NCBI RefSeq assembly: GCF_902806685.2
Contig: NC_048543.1
Span: forward strand, 4,196,106-4,260,105
Length of the DNA: 64,000 bases
Origin: Maniola hyperantus
Lineage: Eukaryota; Arthropoda; Insecta; Lepidoptera; Nymphalidae
Direction: 5' to 3'
Shown: in pieces, positions 12,095 through 22,600 of the stretch
How the letters are laid out: every line of letters begins with the position of its first letter
Numbering within the stretch: the first letter of the stretch is position 1
Translations under genes and position numbers: made by a program
Notes under the pieces: generated by a model
Told to the model about the DNA's origin: nothing
What the model saw: only the letters and a program-made list of their open reading frames with translations
Database searches by the model: none

Positions 12095-12100
12095 AATAAA
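12095..12100 (+). other. Candidate polyadenylation signal of the P450
   Basis: AATAAA lies about 440 bp after the P450 stop codon. Transcript evidence would be needed to choose it over other A-rich sites. Confidence 0.3.
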
Positions 12101-12253
12101 AACACATTTAGGTACCTACCTACCCACACTTTTGACAAAATAATATAATGTAGGTACATTTTTCAGGAGTTAGTTGTTAAGATCCTATGATTTTAAGTCC
12201 CCTTTTTGGTTTAAGTCTAAGACTGATGGATAAATAAAATTATAAGATACTAA

Positions 12254-12468
12254 CTAGCTGATGCCCGCGACTTCGTCCGTATTTACGTTTTTCAAAATCC
12301 CGCGGGCACTCTTTGATTTTCCGGGATAAAAAATAGCCTATGTGTTAATCCGGGGTATAAGCTATCTCCATTTAAAATTTCATCCAAATCCTTTCAGCCG
12401 TTTTTGCGTGATTGAGTAACAAACGTCCAAACATCCACACTTTAACATTTATAATATTATTAGGATAT
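12254..12468 (+). repeat. Dispersed repeat B
   Basis: Starts ctagctgatgcccgcgactt and ends acatttataatattattagg. It lies downstream of the P450. Confidence 0.75.
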
Positions 12469-13041
12469 TAGGATTATTTTGTTCTTGTTAAAACTGATAG
12501 CTAATAGAAATTTTGTAAATCACATCACCATCACATATTTTAGGTAGATACCTATATAAATACACAGGAAATAAATAAAATATAGTTATTGATATGTAAC
12601 TTTTTATTTAGCTCGTTAGTCGTTGATACTGATTATATTATATTATTATTTAATTCTTACTAATAAAGATTGATTAAACTGACCTACCTACCTACTTATC
12701 GTTAATGTGGAATTAATGTTGGTAGGTACTTGATATAAAATCTACGAGTAGGTAAATCAAAATAATATTAAAAATAAGTACTATAGGTACCTACTTAGTT
12801 TAAAAATAATTTAATACCTATGCTGAAGGATCTGGGAATCTGCATTATTATTCAAGAAAATAACCGACTACTATAATAGCTGGGTATAGATAGAGGTCAC
12901 GAGTTACATGAGTTACGACGTACCTATAAATTAGGTAAGTACCTACCTTATTATCATAAAATAAAATATTGGTAAGTAATTTAGGTAAGTACCTAAGTAC
13001 CTTCATAGTGAGTTCATACATAAGTGTTTTTTCCAATTTTT

Positions 13042-13281
13042 TTATAAAAATAATACAATAAAACTTAAAGCTACACTTATACACTGCCCGCGTGCCCGCG
13101 TGGAATGGTGCCAACTGCCAAGAATACTGGCTGCATTTCTGCGCTGGACAGCTAGGCTGATCCGTTGCGCAAAAAATGAGCCAGCCCTTCTGTAACCAGA
13201 TGAGGCTATTAATCGCGGTGAAATGTTTCGTAAAATTTTTTTTAGCACTAAGACTCCATGGCCCCAGGGTCTCCACGGCAA
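13042..13281 (-). mobile_element. LINE reverse-transcriptase ORF, C-terminal fragment
   Basis: The minus-strand frame carries AQRISLAVQRRNAASILGSW, the usual end of the ORF2 of one insect LINE clade. Related ends are at 15050-15345 and 59640-59819. It is 5'-truncated and not functional. Confidence 0.6.
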
Positions 13282-13474
13282 ACTAATGTAAATCTGGATA
13301 AGAGAGGCATAATATTATCTACCTACTTGCCAAAAAAAATAGACATAAATTTTATTTTCAAATTCTCCTTGACGGCGAGCTCCGATCTTTAATTTGATCC
13401 TTTTTTGCCTGTCGGATTTAGGTGGGGGCTTCACTTACTAAGTTACTACATAATTTATCCCACTGCTGTACATA

Positions 13475-14200
13475 GATCTCTTATAGGGACTTCCACACAT
13501 CACGCTCTTGCGCCGCCGCGCCGCCTGAATCCAGCGACTCCTTGCGATTCGTTTGATGTCATCTGTCCACCTAGTGGGGGTCTGCAAACACTGCGCTTTC
13601 CGATGCGAGGTTGCCATTCTAGCATCTTGGAACTCCAACGTCTATCGATTTTTAGGGTTCCATACCTCAAAAGGAAAAACGGAACCCTTATAGGATCACT
13701 TTGTTGTCTGTCCGTCTGTCTGTCTGTCAAGAAACCTACAGCGTACTTCCCGTTTACCTAGAATCATGAAATTTGGCAGGTAGGTAGATCTTATAGCTAA
13801 CATTTGGGGAAAAATCTGAAAACCGTGAATTTAGGGTTAGATCACACAAAAAATATTAAATTGTGGTCATAAACTAATAATTAGTATTTTCAACTTTCGA
13901 AGTGAGTGACTATATCAAGTGGGGTATCATATGAAAGGTCTTCACTTGTACATTTTAAAACAGATTTTATTTATTTTTATGCATCATAGTTTTTGATTTA
14001 TCGTGCAAAATGTCGAAAAAATACGACTGTTGTACGGAACCCTCGTTGCGCGAGCCTGACTCGCACTTGGCCGGTTTTTTAAACTATGTGCCCTGGCCCT
14101 GCCCATTGCTAATTTGCTACTTCGCAAATCGCAATCTGTTGAGCTACATGTCGGTTTTCTGGTTCTCGTAGGAGGTTCTCCACATTTCTGATTAGATCAC
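13475..14200 (-). mobile_element. RTE-like LINE 3' fragment split by repeat A
   Basis: The minus strand matches the C-terminal tail seen at 24830-25374 (TRWTDDI..., SRWIQA...). The left half (13475-13646) and right half (from 14081, actatgtgccctggccctgc) are separated by an A element that replaces a few bases. Confidence 0.7.
13649..14080 (+). repeat. Dispersed repeat A, complete, nested in a LINE
   Basis: Ends tttttagggttccatacctc and gcacttggccggtttttt are both present. It is inserted into the RTE-like fragment, which gives its relative age. Confidence 0.85.
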
Positions 14201-14878
14201 ATAGCGAACCTTACTATTACTTGTTATGTGCATTCTGTATCTTTTTTTCTTCTCATTCTCAGAGTTTAATGTTTCTACTTATAGTTATTTTTCAATTTAG
14301 TTCATTCTCGTCATTTTAAGTAATGTAATAGGTATAACTATACCTATTTGAGTTTGTTTAGTTTGCAATTCTTGCTATTTTAACTATAAATGGATTAGTT
14401 GTTTTGATACCTATACTGCCATTATTTCCGTATTCTGATCATGCGTTTTTTTATTCCATAACATCTGAAATGGTAAAATTTGTTATTAGATTTCGTAAAA
14501 TTACCTTTCTACGATCCCTATGATAAGTTTAACCTAATTATACATAATAGGTACTTATTTACTTAAGCTACCTAAATAGGCAAAGTTAGAATTTAATAAT
14601 TTTGAAAATGAATCGTGCCTAGTTATCTAGTAAGAAAAAATTGAATTGTTAATGTATGGCACTAAAATTACCTACCTGTCGATGTCGGCTGGAAAACAGT
14701 TGTTCTGTTTGGCGGCCACTTTAATTAGGGACGAAAGTAACGTTCGCGTTACGACACCGCCCAATAAAAGGTCTGAGCTAACTACTCTCTATGGAGTTTT
14801 ACTTTTTTTACATGAATACAGAATATGGGAAATTTAATAAATCTACGATTAGGTAGTTTGTATTGTAAGTGATATTTA

Positions 14879-17661
14879 TTACATAGGTACCTTGAGGGCT
14901 TTCCTAAATTTAGTGGACATTAGGCTAAAAAGTATCGGATTCAAGACGATACTGAACCAGCTGTTGACTAGCACAACCTTGTAGCCGATACCCCAGAACT
15001 GAAAATAAGTAAAATAGGTAAGTAAGTAGGGTAAGGTAAGTACATATTGACGCTGGTTCCTCTTCCCTGGGAACGGGGACGGGCGCTAATGTGGGATGCA
15101 ACTTGCGTGGACACATTTGCCCCGTGTCATATCAGGGAGACAGCATCAAGACCGGGAGCCACAGCAGAAACAGCTAAAAACGGCAAGCGACGCAAGTATG
15201 CCTCTCTTATCGAGAGTTACATTTTTGTTCCGTTTGCCGAGTAGAGACCCTAGGGTCATGGAGTCTTAGTGCTAATTTTTTGTTACGAGACATTTCACCG
15301 CGATTAATAGTCTCATCTGGTGACAGAAGGGCAACTCCTTGATTTTCCCGAATATTATAAGACACTTTTCAGGTCTTCGAATATACCTGTGCAAAAATCA
15401 CGTCAATCAAGGACAAAACAACTAACAAACACACGTTTGCGTTATAATAATATGGATAAGTGGTGATGTTATGTGGAAGTGATTACAGTGGTAAAATGGT
15501 ACTTAGTTTACGTAGTTAGTGGTGTGTACGGTACAAATACATACCTTCTCCATTTCCATCAGTTCCCTCATATCAAAATAGAATAAAAGTACTCGAAAAG
15601 TAAAGAATGGTAGCCAGCAGATTAAAAATGACAGCGTAATCGCTACTGAAAACAATAAAGCCATTATCAGTATGAGCAATAGTGTGCAAAATTTTCTAAT
15701 TCTTCTTCAAATTGTGTACCTATGTCAATATTTAAAACTACCATCTTAGGTGTACCTACATACAGTACGCGGCCGAAAGTAATGTACATCGACCTTTAGA
15801 AGTAGATAGCAAATTTGCAGAGCTCTGTCTCTGTCGTTGAGACCGACAAAACGTCATATAGGTATGAATGACAGAGACAACGCTCTACAAAGCCGAAATG
15901 CCATTCTAAAGGCCGATGTACCTACATTACTTTCGGCCGAGTACCTACTGTAATTAATACATATTTTTCAGTAAAAACCGGCCAAGTGCGAGTCAGGCTC
16001 GCGCAATGAGGGTTCCGTACTACAGTCGTATTTTTTCGACATTTTGCACGATAATTCAAAAAACTATGATGCATAAAAATAAATAAAAATCTGTTTTAGA
16101 ATGTACAGGTAAATACCTTTCATATGATACCCCACTTGATATAGTCACTCACTTCGAAAGTTGAAAATACTAATTATTAGTTCATGACCACAATTTAATT
16201 ATTTTTTTGACAGACAGACAGACAGACAGAACCCTAAAAACGTCGTCAGTCTAAAAGTTCGCTCCTGTAACTGTTGCCCCTGGGCCAAAGGTTCCCAAAG
16301 GCCAAAGTTATTACTCTGAATGGAGATGGACAACCTTTGGATCAGGTAGGTCCCAGATCGCGGATCGTAGCTTTTTGCACTGACGATTTTCATGAACGTC
16401 GGCCGATGTTGTGCACAAAGCTCTACCACATGAGTCTATATCTACTCGTGTACATCTCAACTCACGACAGTGGGAGTAAAAGGTAGCTGTATATTTCCAG
16501 AGTGGCGTGGGCGTATTTAGATACTTAATTTTTTTCAGCCATGCGGACTCTGCAGTAGCGCGGCGCTGGCATTCCACGTCGCTAAGTCTAGAAGACTTGG
16601 TTCTGCGTATTCATCGTAATCGTAATCAGTAGCAAACTCTGCTTCTTGATTGGTTGAATGCGTTGTTCACATTTTTCACAGCCAATCAAGGGACAGAAAT
16701 CGGCAGAATTTGCTCCCGTTACGATAACAATGAATTATGAATACTTACGTTTTTCTTACACAATCGCGGGGGACTAGTTCTATTCTATGTTTTATTCTTC
16801 GCTGAAGTAAACTTTCAGTTATGCTCTATAAGAATCTTGGTACGTCGCCGTCGTATCAAACCTATACATTTATCTGCTATTCACATTTATCTAGATAAAA
16901 TCTAGACAAAAGGACTTACCTATAAGTTTATTCACTTTGCTCCTGTTGTCCCTATGGTTAAATATTGTCCTATTTGAATTCGATTTCTCGGTTATATTTA
17001 CTTTCAACGCGATCATTATGTACACGAACAGCAGAATCCCCAAAGGCACAACAAAAGTCACTAAAGCCAAAATCCCATTAACCACTCTTGAAAATGGACT
17101 CGGCACCGTGAAACATACCGATAAGTGATCCGTCCTGATCAGTTCCACTGATAAAACCTCCGGTGTCGTCTCCAGGATTGCTATGATCCATATGATTACT
17201 ATTACTTTCATCACTCTTTTCCAAGCCATCGATGACTTCAGCATTAGTGGATGCCATATCGCTATGTACCTCTCTATAGCGAGCGCAGTCACCACCAAAA
17301 TGCTGTTATTAAACAACGCGATCACAAAGAAATAATGAATTTTGCAAGCGATTTCTCCAAACAAATATGCTTGGGCCAAGAACAAGTACACTTCGAGGAA
17401 AATAGCGAAGGATACTATTGCATCTGACACAGCCATGTTGAAGAGGTAAAAGTTGGTTGCCGTGTGCATCGTCCTGTCGTTGTAGATAACTATGCATGTT
17501 AGAAGGTTGCCAATCACGCCTACTACGAATATTGTCAATAAAACAGTAGAAATAGTAACTTGCAGCCAAATAGGGTCGGTTCCCATCGCCTTCCTCAAAA
17601 ATAACGTCCATAACATCAAATTATAATATTCATTTTCTGAAGAATTTGTTAAATTGTGCAT
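14879..17661 (-). CDS. Class A GPCR, pyrokinin/PBAN/neuromedin-U receptor-like (three exons)
   Basis: On the minus strand the exons are 17661-16920, 15645-15545 and 14998-14879, with phases closing to 320 aa. The last two exons are short and easily missed. Seen: N-terminal sequons (NLT, NSS), TM1 with G51-N52, TM2 with MHTATNFYLFNMAVSD (65-80), C106 and C183 for the extracellular disulphide, E130-R131-Y132 after TM3, TM4 (about 150-170), TM5 (about 195-220), TM6 with LICWLPF (255-261) and TM7 with NPILF (301-305). The TM1-TM2 loop matches the neuromedin-U/pyrokinin group best. Family role: a plasma-membrane peptide receptor coupled to G proteins. Oddities: NPxxF replaces NPxxY, and the tail after helix 8 is only a few residues (TAA at 14881-14879). 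A donor-like AAG/gtacct before that stop could splice to a further exon I did not find. Confidence 0.85.
15050..15345 (+). mobile_element. LINE ORF2 fragment, degraded
   Basis: The plus frame reads WDATCVDTFAPCHIRETASR then, after an in-frame stop at about 15241, GSWSLSA... and SPRLIVSSGDRRA. These are typical of the ORF2 C-terminal region of the same LINE clade as 13042-13281. It lies antisense in GPCR intron 2. Confidence 0.65.
15765..15944. mobile_element. Palindromic MITE (family E)
   Basis: The left arm gtacgcggccgaaagtaatg and right arm cattactttcggccgagtac are inverted. The centre holds inner inverted stretches (tgtctctgtcgttgag and gacagagacaacgctct). Copies are at 33754 and 54501. 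Confidence 0.75.
15973..16240 (-). repeat. Dispersed repeat A, internally deleted
   Basis: Both ends are present (aaaaaccggccaagtgcgag and cagaaccctaaaaa), but about 160 bp of the middle is missing. It lies in GPCR intron 1. Confidence 0.75.
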
Positions 17662-18002
17662 TTTAATTATTCACAGATTATTTGAGCCTTAATTTGTAAG
17701 ACTCCTAATTTTTAACCGACTCGACTTCCAAAAAGGAGGTGGTTCTCAACTCGGCCCGTTTTTTTTGACTTTTTTTTGTACTAGATGTTTAAAACTTTAC
17801 ACTAATGTTCACGTTTACTGCGCTGTGCCGTATCGTAATGGTCAATGTTTGTCTTCAACAGCGAGTTAGTCGTGTTTGCAGAATAAACTATTAAATGGAT
17901 TAAGCTCCCTGAAAAATTCCGCTGTTTGCTCAGCAATTAGGTAATTATGTACCTATAGGTACGTATAGCTACTCAATTGAATAGAAAAGGGCTATTTCTC
18001 TA

Positions 18003-18229
18003 AAAAACTGACCAAGTGCGAGTCAGGCTCTCGCAACGAGGGTTCCGTACTTCAGTCGTATTTTTTCGACATTTTGCACGATAATTCAAAAACTATGATG
18101 CATAAAAATAAATAAAAATCTGTTTTTGAATGCACAGGTGAAGACCTTTCATGATACCCCACTTGATATAGTTATCTTACTTCGAAAATTGAAAATACTA
18201 ATTATTAGTTCATGACCACAATTTTTAAT
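18003..18229 (-). repeat. Dispersed repeat A, truncated
   Basis: It starts aaaaaactgaccaagtgcga and stops after attagttcatgaccacaatt. It lies in the 2-kb gap between the GPCR and TAF6L starts. Confidence 0.75.
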
Positions 18230-18361
18230 AATAGTACTTAATAGGTTCGCTGTGGCTGTGGGTTCACTGCATCGAGGTTTGCCATGTTCGCCGTTTTGAG
18301 CAGTGTGACCATTTGTGGCAGATAAAAAACATTGGGCAATTTTCTAGTCATTTATTTTGTA

Positions 18362-18560
18362 CTAGGTGATGCCCACGACTTCGCGTGAGTTTCGATTTTT
18401 AAAATTCCTTGATTTTCCGGGATAAAAAGTAGCCTAAGTCCTTCCCCGGGATGCAAGCTATCTCTGTACCAAATTTCGTCAAAATCGGTTAAACGGATGG
18501 GCCGTGAAAGGCTAGCAGACAGGCAGACGGACAGACAGACACACTTTCGCATTTCTATTA
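18362..18560 (+). repeat. Dispersed repeat B
   Basis: It starts ctaggtgatgcccacgactt and ends gacacactttcgcatttcta. The GPCR-TAF6L intergenic gap also holds three CTAGCGAC motifs just after this copy (18573, 18606, 18629). Confidence 0.7.
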
Positions 18561-18699
18561 TTTCGACGACTCCTAGCGACTGTTAACTTTTATACATGGC
18601 GACATCTAGCGACTTTTCAAAGGCGCCCTAGCGACAAACGGTTTTAAAGCGATGGCAAAGGAAACTGAAGTTTTTTAGGCAACCAACTGGCACCGATTC

Positions 18700-19015
18700 T
18701 AAGCACAACCTAATTTTAGAGTATTCGCACCCTCTTCTTACTATTGTAATATGAAAAGGACAGAAGCAGTTTGACATTTCTAAATTTAATTTTTAGATGG
18801 TAAAACCCGTGATTTTAGCACGCACTCGCGAACCTACTGTTTAAATTTGTATTGTGCACTAAAATTTAGAGTCTTTAAAATATGTGAAAGTCATGTTCCG
18901 TTCCTTTTTTAGCATTAGTAAAAAGAAAAGGATGCAGATACTCTAAATTTAGTTTAGAGAGAGACTAGAGAACCGTATATTCAATGTACTCTGTGCTAGA
19001 GAATCGGGGCCAAAC
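18700..19015. mobile_element. MITE-like element (family I), diverged
   Basis: It shares with 54896-55045 and 35430-35560 a central aaaaggatag/aaaggacag, paired stretches rich in TTTAGA/TCTAAA, and an exit near agagaatcgg. The boundaries are uncertain. Confidence 0.35.
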
Positions 19016-19138
19016 GAAGTAGGTAGGTACCTACATTGCGACAAGGCTATATTCTTGGCGCGTGGCGAAAATCGGAACTAACGTTGCCGTCAAGTGTCCC
19101 CTTTGTTCTTGTATGAATATTTTTATAGGCCCCACAGA

Positions 19139-19180
19139 CGGTCAAGCATGTTTGTCAAACACGACAAACATGCTTGACCG
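19139..19180. repeat. Perfect hairpin, 18-bp arms
   Basis: The arms cggtcaagcatgtttgtc (19139-19156) and gacaaacatgcttgaccg (19163-19180) are exact inverses around a 6-base loop. It lies about 500 bp upstream of the TAF6L start codon. Confidence 0.8.
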
Positions 19181-19199
19181 TTTGCGGAGCCTCTAACTT

Positions 19200-19400
19200 T
19201 GTTGTCCAACAGCCCTGTAGGGCGATTGTCTAAAACCGGCATCAATCATTATTACAATCTCAATTGTTCTGATTGGCTGAATTTGTGCGATCATTGTTGC
19301 AACAATGCATTGTGGCCAATAGTGAGCGAGCATTAACCAATCAGAGATGATTGCGATCGTGACATTGGAGCTGTCAAACAACCGCGGTAGGGCTGCGGGA
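19200..19400. mobile_element. MITE-like element (family H) upstream of TAF6L
   Basis: It contains inverted stretches around ttgtgcgatcattgttgcaa and tgattggctga/accaatcagaga. A reverse-oriented relative is at 40617-40770. Confidence 0.55.
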
Positions 19401-19678
19401 GTAAATGTATTCTGTGCCAACAGCGCCCCCTGTCAATGTCATAGACTATACGTATATAGGGTAGTAAATGTTGTGTTCTGTCTGTGAGTCAATGTCACTC
19501 AAGTGCCAAGAGAGCATTGTCGTCTGTGATTGTCGTAGTATTTTTAATTAATAAAAATTTCTTTAGTCATTTGTCGTAAAAAGCGATGTAAATAAGTAGT
19601 TTGAATAGAAATAAATTATTACATTATGTTGTGTTGAAGAATGTTCCTTGGTTCATTGTTAAGTCGGTCGTTTTAAAA

Positions 19679-22600
19679 ATGGCTAGTTTGTCGTCTGCGT
19701 CCAAGAATCACTCTAGGAAACAGAACAGTAGCCGAGATCGTGATAAAAACAAGTCTATAGCATCAGAATCCGGAGGGTCCAGCCAGTGTGACACTCCACC
19801 ACTCGTAGAAAAGGTAAGCATTGCTGTTGCTAGATACCTACTGCTAGATAACTAAGCAGAAAGCGTGTGCTAAGAGTGGGTAGTAGGCCCCTCATGACAG
19901 ACTTGTGTTCACCATTTTATAGAGTAAGCTTGTGGTCTACACTCTGCCTCCAGCAGTCTTGCACCGACCATACAGTTTAGTATTGGTGAAAGTTAGAACA
20001 CCATCTTCTTTGATTAGGTCAGTTCACCGGGTTAGAGATAACGCTTGTGCCTTCCCTCGCCATTAAAAGTTAACAACTGTTAACTTTTCTGTACCTTCAT
20101 CCCTGCAACGTGGGTTATGACTGAAATAGTTAAGGAAGTGTCTGTTATTGTCGACTGATTTCCAAATGAGTAACATCTTTTTCTTAAGATATGCAAGAAC
20201 TTGGGTTTTTGTTAGGTGTTGGAATTATGCACAACACATGGGAATGATTAGGTGCTGAAACTTACCCAGAAGGAAGGTGTCAGAATTGAGCTAGATAAGC
20301 ACATACTTTACTACTTAGCACAATTTGATTTAGGCCACAATACCACCAAATCAAGCTATATATTAAATGGGCAACATCGCAACTTATTGCTGGTCATACT
20401 TAGCATGAGTCTCCTTTCAGAATAAAAACGTTACATAAATTTCAAACCCCTATTTCACCCCCTTAGGGGTTGAATTTTCAAAAATCCTTTCTTAGCGGAT
20501 GCAAACGTCATAATAGTTACCTATCTGCATGCCAAATTTCAGCCCGATCTGTCCAGTAGTTTAAGCTGTGCGTTGATAGATCATTCAGTCAGTCACCTTT
20601 TCCTTTTTTTATATTTAGATAAACTTTTACAAGTAGGTACTTTTGATTCCTCAAATGCATCTACCACTAGTTCAGAAGGTTTTAAAAAGTTAAAACACAC
20701 AAACTTCTGAAAAGTTATGGTGTATGCTTACGACTGTATCCCAGACCCTCCAAATAAAAGGCTTACGTCTTATCCACTAAGCTATCACTAAGATGCTTAC
20801 ATAATTTTAGGATGGAGCGCCATCACAAGGCAAATTTGCAGGCATCAGCCCCGACTCAATACTGTGCATGGCGGAGCAGGTTGGTGCAGACCTTAATGCG
20901 GAAGCAGCTACCAACCTTGCTGAGGATGTCAGTTATAAACTCAGGCAAACTATTAGTGTAAGTGTTTTGTTCACCATCATCATGATCAACCCATTGCCGG
21001 CTCACTACTGAGCACAGGGCTCCTCTCAATACGAGAAGGGTTAGTTAGTCTATCACGTTGGCCAAGTGCAAATTGGCAGACTTCACACACCTTTGAGAAC
21101 AATGTGAAGAACTCTCAGGAATGCAGGTTTCCTCACGATGTTTTCCTTCACCGTTAAAGCAAGTGAAAGCTAGCTTAAAACGAAAAAAGTTAGAGGTGTG
21201 AGCCCGGGATCAAAGTAGCCTATATGTCTATCTCTGGGATGCTTACTTCTGTCCAAAAAAATTTGTTAAACGGATGAACTTTTAAAAAGTAACATAAATA
21301 ACGCAAGTAAAAGACAGGCACACTTTCACTTTTATAATATTACTAGCCTATGCTCGCGACTTCGGCCGCGTGGACTACACAAATTTCAAACCCCTATTTC
21401 ACCCCCCTTAGGGGTGGAATTTTCAAAAATTCTTTCTTAGCTGATGCCTACGTCATAATAGCTATCTGCATGCCAAATTTCAGCCCGATCCGTCCAGTAG
21501 TTTGAGCTGTTTAAGACTATTATAAGTATAAGTATAGATATTAAAACAATAATGCCTACCAACATAAACCACCTTACCGTCTTCTAGATTTTATTATGAC
21601 TGCTAAACTGCTGGAATATGCATTTTTGTATGAGTAGAAATACAGAAATAATAAAAGTTTCCAATTCCAGACAATCGCCCTACACAGTGAGATGATGAAG
21701 AAGTCTTGTGTGGACGGCTGGGATGTGAACACGGTGCTCACTCTGTCCGACACAAGCCCGGTGGTGGGCGCCACTGCAGCACTATATGCGCCTGTGGGGG
21801 AGGAGAAAATATGCTCTGAAATTGTAAGAAAAAACTGGCCAAGTGCGAGTCAGGCTCGCGCCACGAGGGTTCCGTACAACAGTCCTATTTTTTCGACATT
21901 TTGCACGATAATTCAAAAACTATGATGCATAAAAATAAATAAAAATCTGTTTTAGAATCCTCAGGTGAAGCCCTTTCATATGATACCCCACTTAATATGG
22001 TTACTTACTTCAAATATTGAAAATATTATTAGTTCATAACGCCAATTTAATTTTTTTTGTGGGATTTAACTACAAATTCACGGTTTTCAGATTTTTTCCC
22101 CTAATGTCTGCTATAGGACTTACCTACCTGGCAAATTTCATGATTCCTAGAATCATGAAATTTGGCAACGGGAAGTACCCTGTAGGTTTCTTGACAGACC
22201 GACAGACAGACAACAAAGTGATCCTATAAGGGTTCCGTTTTTCCTTTTGAGGTACGGAACCCTAAAAACGAGTCGGACTCGCAGACGAAGGGTTCCGTAC
22301 CATCATACAAGATTACACTGCCCTTTTTAATGTTTTAATTTGTCGAGTGGCCATTTTGAAATTACATATAGTGCTCTGCAAACAACTTGGACTTCAAGCA
22401 GCGTAGAGAGAGAGAAAATTGGCGAATCCGAGAAGCTAAAGTCTACGTGTCAACCAATCGCGTGCATCCGCGCCGACTGATCAACCAATCGCGTGCACCC
22501 GCTATTCGTCAGCCAATCGCGTCAATGCTCAAGTTGTTTGCCGGGAACTGTATTATTTGTTGCACTAGCGGCAAAAGAAATACACACTCTGAAAGTTTCA

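Noticed and set aside
16199..16577. Minus-strand frames of 76-88 aa before the GPCR
   Set aside because: Partly repeat A. No TM6/TM7 motif; the real exons are at 15545-15645 and 14879-14998.
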